In this document: positions 46,481-58,694 of the stretch, in pieces
Numbering within the stretch: position 1 is the first letter of the stretch
Layout: every line of letters starts with the position of its first letter
Assembly: GCF_026914185.1 (NCBI RefSeq)
Contig: NC_070562.1
Location: 7,936,001-8,000,000 of the forward strand
Direction: 5' to 3'
DNA: 64,000 bases
Source of the DNA: Puccinia triticina
Taxonomy: Eukaryota > Basidiomycota > Pucciniomycetes > Pucciniales > Pucciniaceae
The notes under the pieces: generated by a model
What the model saw: the letters and a program-made list of their open reading frames with translations, nothing else
Told to the model about the DNA's origin: nothing
The model's database searches: none
Translations under genes and position numbers: made by a program

Positions 46481-46815
46481 CCCCCTTAAATGGTGGATTG
46501 CACAAGGGTGATGTGGAAGTTCTTACAGTGGTCTCATTCAAATGGCACTTGACATGCTCAGCTGTCCAGGTCAGATTTTTAATTTCTTGGTTCTCACCTG
46601 TAATTTTGTATGAACTAAGTTAAACTGCTAATCAATCTACAATATCAAATACTGTGGACGTGGAAAGATTTTTTAGATTTGGAAGGTACTATGTGTCCAA
46701 CCAAAGGCCAACTCAGCGCTTCATCTGTCACTACAGGGATGGCCTTGGTGTTTCACTCAAAGAACAGTCTAATCAAAAGCAGAGTTTTGCCTTGATGGAA
46801 ACAAGAAAAAAATAA
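46480..46815 (+). pseudogene. hAT transposase C-terminal relic
   Basis: Two blocks of the hAT dimerisation domain remain. 46485-46570 encodes NPLKWWIAQG followed by a stop and QMALDMLSCP-like sequence ending at a GTCAGA donor. 46636-46815 encodes NTVDVERFFRFGRYYVSNQR and runs to a TAA. The order (PLxWW, then L-LD-LS-P, then VERxFSxGR) is that of the family; stops and frameshifts show it is dead. Confidence 0.6.
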
Positions 46816-47446
46816 ATAAAAAAATAAAGGAGAAGGATATCAAATAATTAACAGTAGAATTATTGAGTAAAATAAGTTTTTTATTTGTTTAATGAACAAG
46901 AAATGCTTATAAACATGATATATTGGTACCAAATGTACTGCTGGTAAGCCGGGGTACCTGTGCCTGGAACCCGGGCACTTCAGAAATGAGTACAGACATG
47001 AGACTTGTCAAATCTACTGCTGGTAAGCCCGGGTACCTCCCTGTCTTCACCCAGGTTCTGGGTGCAGGTGCAGGTGCAAGGAATTGGTAAAAAAACAGGG
47101 GGGTACCTGCACCCGCCACAGGTACCCAGGTGTCATATGCCATCTCTACTGTCAATCATTGAGAGGAATTAACCCTCTTAATGCCGGTACAGACCGGTCC
47201 TATACTTGCCATTGAGAGGGTTGATTCCTCTTGATGACTGGTGTGGAACTCCTAAAAGATCAGGAAAGAGCTGTGAGGGGAAATATTCAACTACACTACT
47301 GATAATGTAGAAGAAGCTACAGGTGCTGGTGAGGCTGCCCTCTTGACTAATGCTGATGGAGAGAGGGTTACACTAAGAAAAAGAAAAGGTGTGACTTATA
47401 TATCTTTGACTTAGATGGCTTTAACACTGATGAGTTTGAGGTGTGT

Positions 47447-48360
47447 ATCAATATCACCAGGAAAATAAAATAGTCAGTTGATGACAAGTGACATCACACC
47501 AGCTCCAGCCAGCTACCCACCATCTATTCAATATCTATCCACTATCTACCTCAATCTCCCAACAATCTCCTCACCTTCCAAAATTTACCAAGGAGGTCCT
47601 ATTCAGTTTTTGATGAGCTCAAATGATCCTCAGTTCTATCCAGCTGATACTCAGCTTTGGTACCCAGCTCATACTCAGCTTTTTTGCCCATCTCATACTC
47701 AGCTTTTTTGCCCAGCTCATACTCAGATTTTTCACACAGCTTGCTCTCAGAATTGGAATAAAGCCTTTTGACCAGTCCTTGCCCAGGTGATGCTCAGCTT
47801 TGTACTAGTACTTGCACAGCTGATGCTCAGCTTTTTACCAGTCCTTGCTCAGCCTGTTCCTAGTCCTGTCCCAGCTGATGCTCAGCTTTGACCCATTCCT
47901 GGGAAAGCTGGCCAGCTGCTGCCCAGCTTGCTGAGTATCAGCTGAGCCAGGCCAGGGAAAAATATGGGAATCAGCTTGGACAGGACCAGAGCTGAAAATT
48001 AGCTAGGCTAGGGCCAAAGCTGAGCATCAGCTGAGCCATGGCCAAGGTTGAGCATCAGCTGTGCCAGGGCCAAAGATGAGCATCAGGTGGCTGGTTCCAA
48101 AGCTGAGCATCAGCTGAGCCAGGGAAAAAACTGAGCATCAGCTGAGCCAGGGTAAAAGCTGAGCATCAGCTGGGCCAGGGCCAAAGCTGAGCATAATCTG
48201 GTTTTTTCACATTGAGTGCTTTGATCCTGACACATGTCATGTGAGCCCTAGATGTGCTGGTGGAGAGGAGCAGCATTGGAGTAGTGTTGGAGCTGAAAAA
48301 AAAGCTGCGTCATGTCACTTGCCATCAAGTGACTACTTTTTTTTCCTGGTGTTAATCCTA
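47447..48360. repeat. Foldback with CAGCTGATGCTCAGC minisatellite core
   Basis: Outer arms share CACCAGGAAAA and GATGACAAGTGACATCA-like sequence in inverted order (47447-47515 and 48295-48360). The core has CAGCTGATGCTCAGCTTT-type units on the left half (47630-47940) and their inverted form on the right half (47930-48200). The array as a whole is palindromic. Confidence 0.65.
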
Positions 48361-49143
48361 CTGAGTGAGAGATGAGAAGTGAGAGATGAGAGGAGTAAAA
48401 GGCAGAGGCCCTTGAGACACTGTGAGATGGGTCAAGGCTCTGTGGTAAAAGTTCAAGAGATATATGCTGGGAGATATATTTCTAGTGGATGAAAGTGTAT
48501 CTAAGTGTGATGTAAGAGGGTGCTACAGAGGGGATGTAGTAGAAGGTGCATAAAAATGTGATGTGAAAAAGGTGCTACAGAGGGGATGTAGTAGAAAGTG
48601 CATGATGGGGATACAACATCTAGAGGGGTGTTCATATATGTGAGAAGTACTACAGGGGGGTAAAGTAACAATATCTGAAGATGAGCAGTAATGATGAAGG
48701 TACAATGACCAAGGAGTGTATATGAAATTTTACTATTTAGAAGATGAAATAATGACGATCAGAAGTAACAGATATAAGTTCCAAGAAATGTACATGATGA
48801 AGATGAGCATTTGGTAATAGCTACAAGAACTATGAATGAATGTACTTCTGATATCATATGAAGGGGAAAATGTGTAATGAAGCTATGTAAAATCTGCAAT
48901 ACTATGTAGCTATGATACTAATGAATGATGTATTTAATAATGCTAAGGATATGTATGAAGAAAATACCTGCCAAAACTATGAATGCCAATAACTGCTGAT
49001 CCATTTGGAAATCCTAGGTGAAATGAGTCGGTGACTAGGGGTAAAATGGGGTGTAAAATCTGAATATGAAGTAATAATGGGATATTTTGAAAGGGTTCAT
49101 GACATATGGAAGTGGTGGTATGAACAGGAACAGGGTTACCACA
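48361..49143. other. AT-rich intergenic, no gene recognised
   Basis: Includes two copies of GTGCTACAGAGGGGATGTAGTAGAA about 50 bp apart (48521 and 48571, a short tandem duplication). No gene. Confidence 0.3.
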
Positions 49144-49149
49144 TTGGTA

Positions 49150-49400
49150 CCGTCCAGGTCATCAAGAGGGCTCAGCACTCTCCATGACCGGTCTTTCCTG
49201 GTCATCAAGAGTGCCGAGTCCTCTCAATGACCGGTTTGGACTGATCATTGAGAGGGTTGTATCCTCTTGGTGACTGGTCCGTCTTGGTCATCAAGAGCGG
49301 TGAGTCCCCTCAATGCCTGGTCTGTACCGGCCATTGGGAGGGTCCTGTATGTATGGACTCCTTCAATGGTTGGTGCAGACTGGCCATGAGGGGAGTGATT
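49150..49400. repeat. Isolated GACCGG hairpin array
   Basis: Degenerate units TGACCGG..CCGGTCAT with CAAGAGGG linkers. It directly precedes the MITE/foldback stack at 49441. Confidence 0.6.
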
Positions 49401-49440
49401 GGAGTGCTGAGCTGTTCACTCCAAACCAACCTGGAGTTAT

Positions 49441-51290
49441 GGTGTTCAAAGTTGGTTTGCATAATTTTACGGATGTACTTCGCGCACTGCGAAAAACTCG
49501 TCGCGCACTGCAGGGGGCGTCCACTCGACGTCCCGGCCACAGTGCGCGGAAGCTCAAAACGCTTTGTGCACTGCAGAAAATAAACCATGAAATTCTCATT
49601 TTTTTTTCTGCCAGCCGGCAGAGGGGATCTTTCTTGCCCCTCCTCCATTTTCTTGGGGTATTTGGACCCCCCAGCATGACATAAAAAAAGGATGATAAAA
49701 AAATACAAAAAATAAGCGGAGCGCCTCCCCGGGTCACACCCCCCGGGGATTTTTAACCTGCTAAAAAGCCATGGATCGGGTACCCAGCCCCTCAAAAACA
49801 GAGTTCGAGGGGCAGAAGTACATACCCCATGACTTCACCATGCGGATGGCCGGCACAGGCTGGTCCCGGAGCGGAGTACATGCACACTCCCCCGATGACC
49901 GGCCAGCACGCACGTGGAGTGCAAATCACCGATCATCGAGGGGATTAGGTACTCCTCTCGATGACCGGAACGGTCCCGCTTATCGAGAGGAGTAAACACA
50001 TCTCTTGATGACCGGAACGGTCCCGGTTATCGAGAGGATTAAATACACCACTCAATGACCGGAACGAACCCGGGCATCGAGAAAATAATCATCTTGATGA
50101 CCGAGTCTGCTGCGGTCACCGAGTAGAGAAACACTCCCTCAATGACCGGAGCAAACTGTTCAAGGAGAGGATTGATGAACGGTTCGCTCCGGTCATCGAG
50201 AGGAGCACTTAATCCCCTCAATGAATGGAACGGACCCGGCCATCGAGAGGAGGAACACTCTCGATGACCGGGTCTGTTTCAGTCGTTGAGAGGAGCAGTG
50301 TTTACTCCTCTCAATGACCGTGACCGGGTCTGTTCCAGTCGTCGAGAGGAGCAGTGTTTACTCCTCTCGATGACCGTGACCGGGTCTGTTCCAGTCGTTG
50401 AGAGGAGTAAACACTCCCCTTGACGACTGGAACAGACCCGGTCATCAAGAGTGTTCCTCCTCTTGATGTCCGGGTCCGTTCCGTTCATCGAGGGGATCAA
50501 TTGCTCTCGATGACCGGGACTGTTCCGGTCATCGAGCGGAATGCTTAGTCTCTCGATGACCGGGACTGTTCCGGTCATCGAGAGGTGTGTTTACTCCTCT
50601 CGATAAGCGGGACCGTTCCGGTCATTGAGAGGAGTACGTAATCCCCTCGATGACCGGTGATTTGCACTCCACGTGCGTGCTGGCCGGTCATCGGGGGAGT
50701 GTGCATGTACTCCGCTCCGGGACCAGCCTGTGCCGGCCATCCGCACGGCGAAGTCATGGGGTATGTACTTCTGCCCCTCGAACTCTGTTTTTGAGGGGCT
50801 GGGTACCCGATCCATGGCTTTTTAGCAGGTTAAAAATCCCCGGGGGGTGTGACCCGGGTAGGCGCTCCGCTTATTTTTTGTATTTTTTTATCATCCTTTT
50901 TTTATGTCATGCTGGGGGGTCCAAATACCCCAAGAAAATGGAGGAGGGGCAAGAAAGATCCCCTCTGCCGGCTGGCAGAAAAAAAATGAGAATTTCATGG
51001 TTTATTTTCTGCAGTGCACAAAGCGTTTTGAGCTTCCGCGCACTGTGGCCGGGACGTCGAGTGGACGCCCCCTGCAGTGCACGACAAGTTTTTCGCAGTG
51101 CGCGACGAGTTTTTCGCAGTGCGCGAAGTACATCCGTAATTTTATGCATGCATAAATCATAAAATCATAAAATCTATTTTGCAGGGGATATGACTGTTTG
51201 ATTATGTAATACAAAATTTCCTCACCAAAATATTTTTATGATTTTACGATTTATGCATGCATAAAATTATGCAAACCAACTTTGAACACC
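49441..51290. mobile_element. MITE split by a foldback insertion
   Basis: Ends GGTGTTCAAAGTTGG on the left (49441-49469) and the inverted copy on the right (to 51290). The right arm continues inward as TTTTATGCATGCATAAAT.., with a further inverted ATGCATGCATAAA pair at 51137-51170 and 51240-51270. Without the insert it is about 180 bp. Confidence 0.65.
49470..51136. mobile_element. 1.67-kb foldback element with hairpin-array core
   Basis: Ends CGGATGTACTTCGCGCACTG, flanked by TAATTTTA on both sides (49462-49469 and 51137-51144), a perfect 8-bp duplication. The arms carry repeated GCGCACTGC motifs and a 240-bp segment shared with 17919-18161. The core 49850-50720 is a long palindromic series of GACCGG..CCGGTC hairpins with GAGAGGAGTAAACAC linkers. 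The right arm has one extra GCAGTGCGCGACGAG unit. No transposase. Confidence 0.82.
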
Positions 51291-51653
51291 AAGTGCAGGG
51301 GCCAGTACACGTGTTTAGCCTCCAAGCTTTTGATGATCACAAATATACACTGATTTGTGTAATTCTCCACAGATCCCGCTGAGAAAAAAGGGTGATTATT
51401 AGGATTCCAATCAATTGGAGGCTGGAACAAACTTGTCAAAGAAACTCACGGCTGATGTTGTAGGATTGTGCAAGCACATTGGGGGTACCACCATTACTAT
51501 ACATGCCGAGTTGGGCAAGGGCTGTCAACCCTTGAGACATTTAGAATGTCCAAGAGGGTTGCAAATATAATTATTATTGTCATTAATGTAGTATACAATC
51601 TTATAAGAAGCGTGGGCGCAGAGAAGTGAGAGCGCTGAGCGCAGAGATAATGA

Positions 51654-52640
51654 ATGTGTAATGATATGTTATGTGCTATAGCCGCGCTATGGAGCACGGG
51701 AGAGGCAGCAGCAAGTAAGAGTAATGCATATATGCTTAAAGTAAGAACAACCATAAATAGTAGAAATAATAATCAAGAATTAACAAACAAAGAAAAACAA
51801 GTAATGAGGAAAAACTTTGACATGTACAATGATACAATCATAACCAAAGACACGGAAGAGAGAACAGTTATCTCTTTGAAAAGAGTTGGAGGGATTTCTT
51901 CTTCCCCCAGAGACAAACAGATCAATTTTTTACTTGACTTCCGACCAGAATTCGTAAACAAAAGGTACCTACTACTTAGTGTGAGAATACCAGCTTAGGG
52001 GAACGGCGCCTAACTCATAAATTGAGGAAGACGCCGGGAACTAAATTAGCTGCGGAATCTGGTAAGCAAAAGCGAACCATTTCCGCAGTCCAAATCAGCG
52101 CCGCGGGTGTCGTGAAACTGAATTCATCTTTTTATGTCAGCAGGTCCGACGCACGTGAGCAGCAAGATTAGGCTTACGGAAAATCCTGGCTCCCAATCTC
52201 TCATCACGAGAATCTCAGCAAGCACCAAAGGTAAGCGGCTGCAGAGACTCAAGATGAGATGATCAGATAGATGCTAACGCTCTATTTCGCAATCCTAGAC
52301 AGAACCGTCGAAGACACGCAGACCGAAAATGCTGATACCACTCAAAGAGCAGGAAGCAATATTGGTAAGAGTTTTGAGTTCCAATAATGGAAAAGGCTAA
52401 AGCGAAAACAAGGAGCAAGGAGCTGATGCAACGTGTCTATTCTTGTAGACTGCGTTGCGTTGCTACTTCGCTGATTGGCCGACGCCGAGTGAAATCACTC
52501 AGGTCTCAAAGACCAGTCAAAGTAAGGCTTGAATGAACATTCAGGAGAGATCAGAGAGATGGCATGAGCTAACGACAAACGTCACTCATGACAGGTCGTC
52601 GACAGCCGGCGCAAACTTCCTCTAAATTAAATCTCAATCC
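51654..52640 (+). other. Unidentified multi-exon-like region
   Basis: A frame at 51738-51998 (ATG within 51654-51998; AT-rich, Asn/Lys-rich, no family seen) is followed by small blocks bounded by strong splice signals. One ends ..GCGGAATCTG at a GTAAGC donor (52062). The next runs from GTCCGACGCACG (after CAGCAG, about 52144) to a GTAAGC at about 52231. A third starts ACAGAACCGTCG (after CCTAG, about 52301) and ends at GTAAGA (about 52366). The three join in phase and read through LTENPGSQSLITRISASTK and DTQTENADTTQ. The join to the 51738 frame does not keep phase. It may be an orphan gene or the 5' part of an unrecognised retroelement. Confidence 0.3.
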
Positions 52641-53578
52641 TTAATCTCAAGTAGAGAGCGGCTCTGCTCCTGCTCTTAGGTACATTCCCTTACTTTATTC
52701 TTCTCAAGTTATTATTCTTCATATCAGAAAGCTATTGTACATAAACATAACTACTTAGTCTGACAAAAATGAATACTCTTAGTTCCTTGAATTCTTTCAC
52801 TTAGAACGACTCTGTACTAGACTACTGAATTATAGTACTCTAGTATAAGACTCTTTTATCTAGTATCTTCCTCAATATACAATTAACAAGCAGAACAGGA
52901 TGTTTATTGATGTGAACTTCTTGTGATCATTCTCAGATCCGTTAGAACTTGTTAAGCAATTGTACTCAATAAAAATATTGCTACCAGGAACTTACTCTGT
53001 AAGTTTAGATTCCTTACTCTTATCAAAGATCATACTATATATACTCTTCTTATATAGATATTTTTTCCGGACCACTTCTTACTTCCTTACTCATAATAAA
53101 TATCCTTAAAACAAACAATACTATAAAAAAAAATTACTCTTGGGTTTTTTGGTAATAACCCTGCCGTGCTATCTTAGCCAGAAAGAAACCAAAAGATCTT
53201 ATAAATATCTTAGATCTAACCTCCTATAGATTTCTATAGGAGAGGCTAGCTATAAGCAGCTTAATCAGTCCGCCAAGACTAGACCGTTATACGCGCTATA
53301 GACGCAAATATAAATCTCTTATTTCTTATTTCTTATTCTTTTCTAATCCTATCTACTGTTGTATTTAGACCACTGTAGTAATTATACATATATAATTACT
53401 AATACCTTGTCCAGCTAGTTCCCTATGCGGGTACAACCGCTGACAAGGGCCACTATAAGCTGCATTTTGACCGGTGCTTGAGGGTTGTTGGAGTTATTGT
53501 AAAAGATGTAATGATTCTTGATTGCATCTGCAAGGGAAAAAAACTCTTTTGTGACATCCGTGCCTACAAGTAATATAA
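52641..53578. other. AT-rich intergenic
   Basis: Strong strand asymmetry with T/C-rich plus strand. No gene or clear terminal repeats found. Confidence 0.3.
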
Positions 53579-54058
53579 TCAGCAACAACCCGTGCTCAGC
53601 AGTATCAGAAAATGACAAACGCATATCATGAATACATCCTCAGTTGTTTCCATCAGGACCTTGTAAGTTTTTGATATGGTGGCAATTCGGGGCCGACGGA
53701 TCCTGGGGACTGCGTATTGGGCCAAAGATACCTCATCTATCAAATTGAGCATTATCAAAACTTGCTTGCTCCAACCATTCAACTTGTTCTTGGCCATGAT
53801 TGCATGAAGGGTGATTGCCGACTTCCTCAGCTGAAAGCAGACTAGAGCAAGATTGAGATTGATGAGGAGGAGGTCACTCGAGAGCAGTTTCTTCATCAGG
53901 AGGATTGCGGTGATCAGAAGATTGAAGCTGAGCTGATGTGTTGGGTTTGTTTGGATAGCCCTGGATTTCTGTTCTGCTATTTTCATCTTCCAAAGGCATG
54001 CGGTGAGTGCTGTCTTGACACCCTCTAGGAGCTTCTGCCAATTGGACTTGCAAGGCAT
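53579..54058 (-). CDS. Hypothetical protein, 159 aa
   Basis: Single uninterrupted frame from ATG (54058) to TGA (53579). It is Leu/Ile-rich with two hydrophobic helices (NLLITAILLMKKLL, LLLINLNLALVCFQL) and a C-terminal RIRRPRIATISKTYKVL stretch. I do not recognise the family. It may belong to a rust-specific repeated hypothetical family, or be a relic. Confidence 0.35.
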   Translation of the reverse strand: MPCKSNWQKLLEGVKTALTACLWKMKIAEQKSRAIQTNPTHQLSFNLLITAILLMKKLLSSDLLLINLNLALVCFQLRKSAITLHAIMAKNKLNGWSKQVLIMLNLIDEVSLAQYAVPRIRRPRIATISKTYKVLMETTEDVFMICVCHFLILLSTGCC

Positions 54059-54079
54059 GATTGGGGAGCCCCCTAATAG

Positions 54080-54282
54080 GGGGGTTCACAATAGGATTTT
54101 AATAAAACTTTAGAGCCCATTTTAAGGACTTTGTGAACCAATTTTCAGAAAATGTAGAAGTTGCTCTGATTGCCAAGGAACACCCAAATGTGAACAGCTT
54201 AAAAAAATTCCAAAACATTGTTCATCAAGGCCTTAAAATGAGCTTTAAAATTTTATTAAAATCCTATTGTGAACCCCCCTAA
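54080..54282. mobile_element. Mariner-type MITE
   Basis: About 200 bp with 29-bp terminal repeats starting GGGGGGTTCACAATAGG and the inverted copy, flanked by TA on both sides, fitting Tc1/mariner (Stowaway-like) elements. A related single end (GTGAACCCCCCTA) follows at about 54350. Confidence 0.7.
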
Positions 54283-54362
54283 TGTATCAATTCTTTAAAA
54301 AAATGTTCATAAACACCTTAAAATGTCTCCAGTTTTGTAAATTACAATTGTGAACCCCCCTA

Positions 54363-54855
54363 TTGCAGTGACACTGCTTTTGCATGATGAGCTTTGTTGG
54401 TATCATTTTAAAAGGGTGCATAGAACTTTAGGCCGGGGTGCCACCAAAGCCATGAAAATATGGTGCCTTAGGCTGTGACAGCGCGGCATACCGGGTCAGG
54501 ACTCATCCCTAGAAACACCTAGCTGGCTGCAGAAGCAATCATCAACGGTTCAACAGGCTTGTCAGATCAGTTTCTTAGGAAAGCGCTTGGTGCGACTTCC
54601 CTTGCCACTTCGCAAGCATTGCCGCAACGAGGTTCTTTTCTATATCACTTAGAATGGTTCAAGGGCAGCGAGATTACAGGAAAAGGAGTTGACAATGTCC
54701 CCTGGATCCTATTCTTCAAAATGAAGACACAATGGGAGTTTGTTTCAGTTCCGAAAATCATATGCCAAGAGAAAAACGGGAATCGTGAGTAAGAACGGCT
54801 ATGCGCCGAAGTTGTACAAATTAAAGAAGCTTTATCCATCCACTCCTGAACCCAA
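54363..54855. other. 3' flank of UTP21
   Basis: No gene with supported structure. A plus-strand frame at 54559-54792 lacks an ATG start and family resemblance. Confidence 0.3.
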
Positions 54856-57800
54856 TCAAACAACGCCTGTCAATCCTCGAACAAATGCGCTGACGCCGAT
54901 CCCATAGTCCACGAGTCGATTTAGCTGAGCACAAACTTCTTCCTGCACGACTAAGAGGTTATTGATTGCTGGTAGAAACTTTTGATGGTCGTCGTTCTGA
55001 TCGGGTAATCCAAAGATCGATGCTTCCTCGTTTCCTGCCAACCTCGGGCCGTGAACTTTCAAGAAGACGCGCAAGATCGCTTGGACCATTTCGAAATCTT
55101 TTCCTTCTTTCAAGCGGATCTCCAATGCTTTCATCAGTGACAATAAGTGTTGAATATCGCAAAGTGAACGAATCTCAAGGTCTAGAGCGGAGGGGGAGAG
55201 ATTTCCAAGGTACTGGAAAAACTCCTCATCTGTATCACGTACCATATGATCAAGGTATATGCGAAAGTGATGAGCTTTATTGACGTATGATGACGGCAAT
55301 ATGATTCAAAGCGTGACTTACATTCACCATCAGCTTCAGACTGTGACAGCCGTTTTGTGAATTCTACTTCTACCTTGATGCTATCACCAAGGTCCAGCTT
55401 GCGCTTCTTGTTTTGGTCGGCTGGTGGCGCGAGACTATTCAGGCTTTCCTGAACGCTGCTTGCGACATTGAACCTTGGTTCAGTACCTGCCACAGTGGGG
55501 AGGAAAAAGGGAGCTCTCTCAGGCGCTTTGGGCGGCTCTGTGGGTTTATTACGAGCCTATAAAACGCAAATATTTCAGTAATCGGTCATTCTCCTGTCAG
55601 ATAAGAGTGGGGGCAAGCATGTGGTTCGGTTTGACCTTTATGACTTCCAAGTTCAGTAATGTTTGCCATTTCGACTTGGGCATGCAGGATAGCGTGATTA
55701 GTCCTTCTTCAAGGGGCTTTGAGCTGATGATTTCATTTTGAGAATCTGCGCTCGGATCAGAGCCCCAGGCTTCTGGTCCGAGCAAAGCTTCAAGCTCCTC
55801 AGTCGGCTTGTCCTCGACGCCATCCATGACTGGTGTATCGAGCAATGGGATTTCATAGTTTTCCGGTAGACTCTTGTAGCTAAACCCAGAGAATTGGGCT
55901 CTGTTGACCCACAGGAAGATACCGACGCTGTCTTCGTGTGCAGATGCCAAGAAGTCTCCACTGGGAGAGAAGGTGACAGAAGTTGCGACACTGTTTGTCC
56001 TGAACGCATCGATCATCGCGCCTGTTGGCAAATCAAACGTGCGAATGACGGAATCCGCAGAAGTAGCAACCAACCAGCGAGAGTCGGTCGTCATTGTCTT
56101 CCGATCAATATCGAGCATTAGTCAACAGATACTGATTCGGACAAAAAGAAAAATCACACACCATATCCAATATTGGTTTTGTAAAGCCTTCCAACTGACG
56201 AATGACTTCCAAAGTATCGGTATCTAATATCCGAATCCGATGGTCGCTACAGTTAATTGCTAGCATGCCGGTATCCCTTTGAAGCAGTATGCTAGTGGCA
56301 CCACTTGGTAAAGTGACAGTTTGTCGCATAGAGCCGGAAATGAAATCGTAAAACTACAGAATATGCAGAACGGACTTAGAAGCTGCAGATGCTTAAACGG
56401 GATAGCGAGAGCTCAGTCTTACGTGGAGGTGGCCTGATCGAGTAGCTACTATGACTAGCTGGTTTAGCGCATCTGTTGCAATGCCAATGACGTTTAGTAT
56501 CATGTCGCTTTGCTTGCCCTTGCCAGATGATCCGGGTAAAACAAATTCCCTCCGCTTCATGCCACTTTGCATGTTCCACATTCCCACTTTCCCGCTACCT
56601 CGAGTAGCCATCAGGCCGTAGTTTCCACATGCCGATACACATACGCATTTGGCGATCTCTTCTTGCGGGTCTAACTGGAACGATTTCTTCTCGATCAGCG
56701 AGAACGAGTGCTTTCCGATCCTTTTGTTCTGAACTGACCAGGTCCGTCCTTGTGCAGAGCCTTCATGGCACGTCAAAAGATCGTCCCAATCTTTGGACCT
56801 TGAGATAGAGTGTGACATGTTGGTGATAGGAGGCAGCCGCAATGACGACACGGGTACGGCAAGTTGGGAGGCTTGCTTGGTCAGAGAGCCTTGACTAAGC
56901 TCGAAGCTTCGCGAGTCTCGAACAATGCTGATCGCTCTGAGGGTTTTGTCTCGTCCCGCGCTCAATATTGTTTTTCCATTGGATCCGTAATAACGAATTA
57001 AATGAGGAGGGCGTTGATGACCACTTCTGTGGGTGAGCAGACGAGGAAGCCCGGTCGGGGTTTCGAACAGCCACATCTTGATGCTGTTATCACCGCTGGC
57101 CGTGACGACTACAGGCTGACCAGATAAGAAGTATACGTTGGATATAGCGGAGTCGTGCGCTTCCCGGATGATGTGAAGTAATCGGCCGCCCTCATTGAGA
57201 TTCCATATGACCAAGTGGCCTTGCGATGAGCTGGTGATCATTACTTGAGTATCCGATTCTGTGAGAGAAGTACGTAAGCGATTAGTCTAAGAGAAACTCG
57301 ATGCAGAAGAGGTTGTGCGTATGCGTCTAACCTGATCGAAAAGTAATTCCGGTGATAGAATCCAAAACGCCGCTGGTCGAGAGGTTAGACCCATCCGACT
57401 GCCCCATCTTCACTGCAAGAATTTCTTCTCCGAATTTGACATCGACCAAACTACACCAGCCATCTGCAAATCCCACGGCAATGATATCTACGGCCGGGGC
57501 TTGAACCATACGAGTGATCGGAACCTTGGCACTCGAGCATCGGGCTTTTGATGGAGTGGTGAACAAAGTTGGTTGGAAGATATGTATTAATGCACCCGTC
57601 TGAATGTTGTAAATTGCTAACTGGCCCTCTTGAAAGGCTACGACGATTCGGTTCAAGTAGGTCGAGGGGTGGACTAGGGTGGTAGCCAAGCCGAATGTGG
57701 GGGGCAGTTCGATGGTAATGTGGAGTTCTACGCGGGTTAAAATAAACTCAAGGGATCAGATGGTCTTGTTTGACATATGAGCCAGAGGGATTGACATGGA

Positions 57801-58430
57801 AGACAACCTTTGGTGTCAAGGTTCCAAACCCAGAGAGTTTTCCCGCATGATGATAGACCGACGATTTGATTGCCAAACGAGATGAATTCTTGGATCGCAC
57901 TGTTTTGACTGCCGCCTCTCTTGAAGCCGTTTATCCAGGATTCAGGTCCAAGGTCAGTTTCGCTATCGGAATCGTCGGATGGGTGATCAGATTGAGTTTT
58001 TTGGTCTGAAGTTTTCAGTATGCCGACGACACGAGTGCGCTTGTATATGTATATTTGGGTTCCAGCTGAAGCCAGCACTAATCCTGAGGAATGGACACTC
58101 AACCACGTGATCGGCGTAGGAGTGAGAGGCCCTGACAAATAAATAAAAGACAAGGCAGTAAGTATGACGAGTAACACCTGGCTGGGAATTCTAACCAGCA
58201 GTTTCTATTTATCTGAATTTCGGCCCACCAACATACAACAGTCTGAGGCTGTCTGCGCTCCAAAGGGCCCACCCTAAGCCGACACTCGTTAAGATCACCT
58301 GAGAGTTGGTCTGTGCTTTGGTTGGTCCAAGGACATCGGAATCCTTAGTAGAATGAGAATGAATGACAAATGGAACATCGGTCGTCACGTGGCCAAGCGA
58401 TCGGAATGGAGCGTAGAGTGAGGTTGACAT
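54856..58430 (-). CDS. UTP21: SSU processome WD40 protein Utp21 (WDR36 homologue)
   Basis: Part of the UTP-B complex that binds nascent pre-rRNA in the nucleolus for 18S maturation. Exons (minus): 58430-58229, 58131-57808, 57727-57332, 57258-56423, 56353-56162, 56097-55636, 55556-55322, 55274-54856. All phases agree, 1021 aa, close to the family's 900-1000. The start MSTSLYAPFRSLG..VPF matches the family's LFAPFRALG..VPF. Two WD40 propellers span about residues 60-720 (for example TASGDNSIKMW, LSAGRDKTLRA, DSVIRTFDLPTG). An acidic/basic linker (KKRKLDLGD) follows, and the Utp21 C-terminal domain fills exon 8 (YLGNLSPSALDLEIRSL .. FLKVHG). It shares a 264-bp divergent promoter with HUT1. Confidence 0.95.
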
Positions 58431-58694
58431 CAAGATGAGTAGTCTTCGAGCTTGCTGAGAGCTAAACCAAATTTTGTCCAATGTCTATTGGGCACCGACA
58501 TCCCTCGACCAGCTTGTGGGTCCACCCCCGGGGAGGAGCCCGAGTATTGGACGTCTCGCTGCGGCGCTCTCCGCAGCCGCTCGAGCTCAAGTCCACGACA
58601 ACCCAGCAACGCACCACGGCGATACACATACTCGGTACCACCACAATCATCGAGCACCTCCAACGTTCCAACAGCTGATCTTCAATCATTCCAC
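58431..58694. promoter_or_regulatory. Divergent promoter UTP21 / HUT1
   Basis: 264 bp between the two ATGs, GC-richer than the surroundings, with no TATA box. The frames that cross it on both strands have no family similarity. Confidence 0.55.

Noticed and set aside
55597..56227. Plus-strand frames across UTP21
   Set aside because: They are antisense shadows of the WD40 exons, whose splice sites and domains are well supported.
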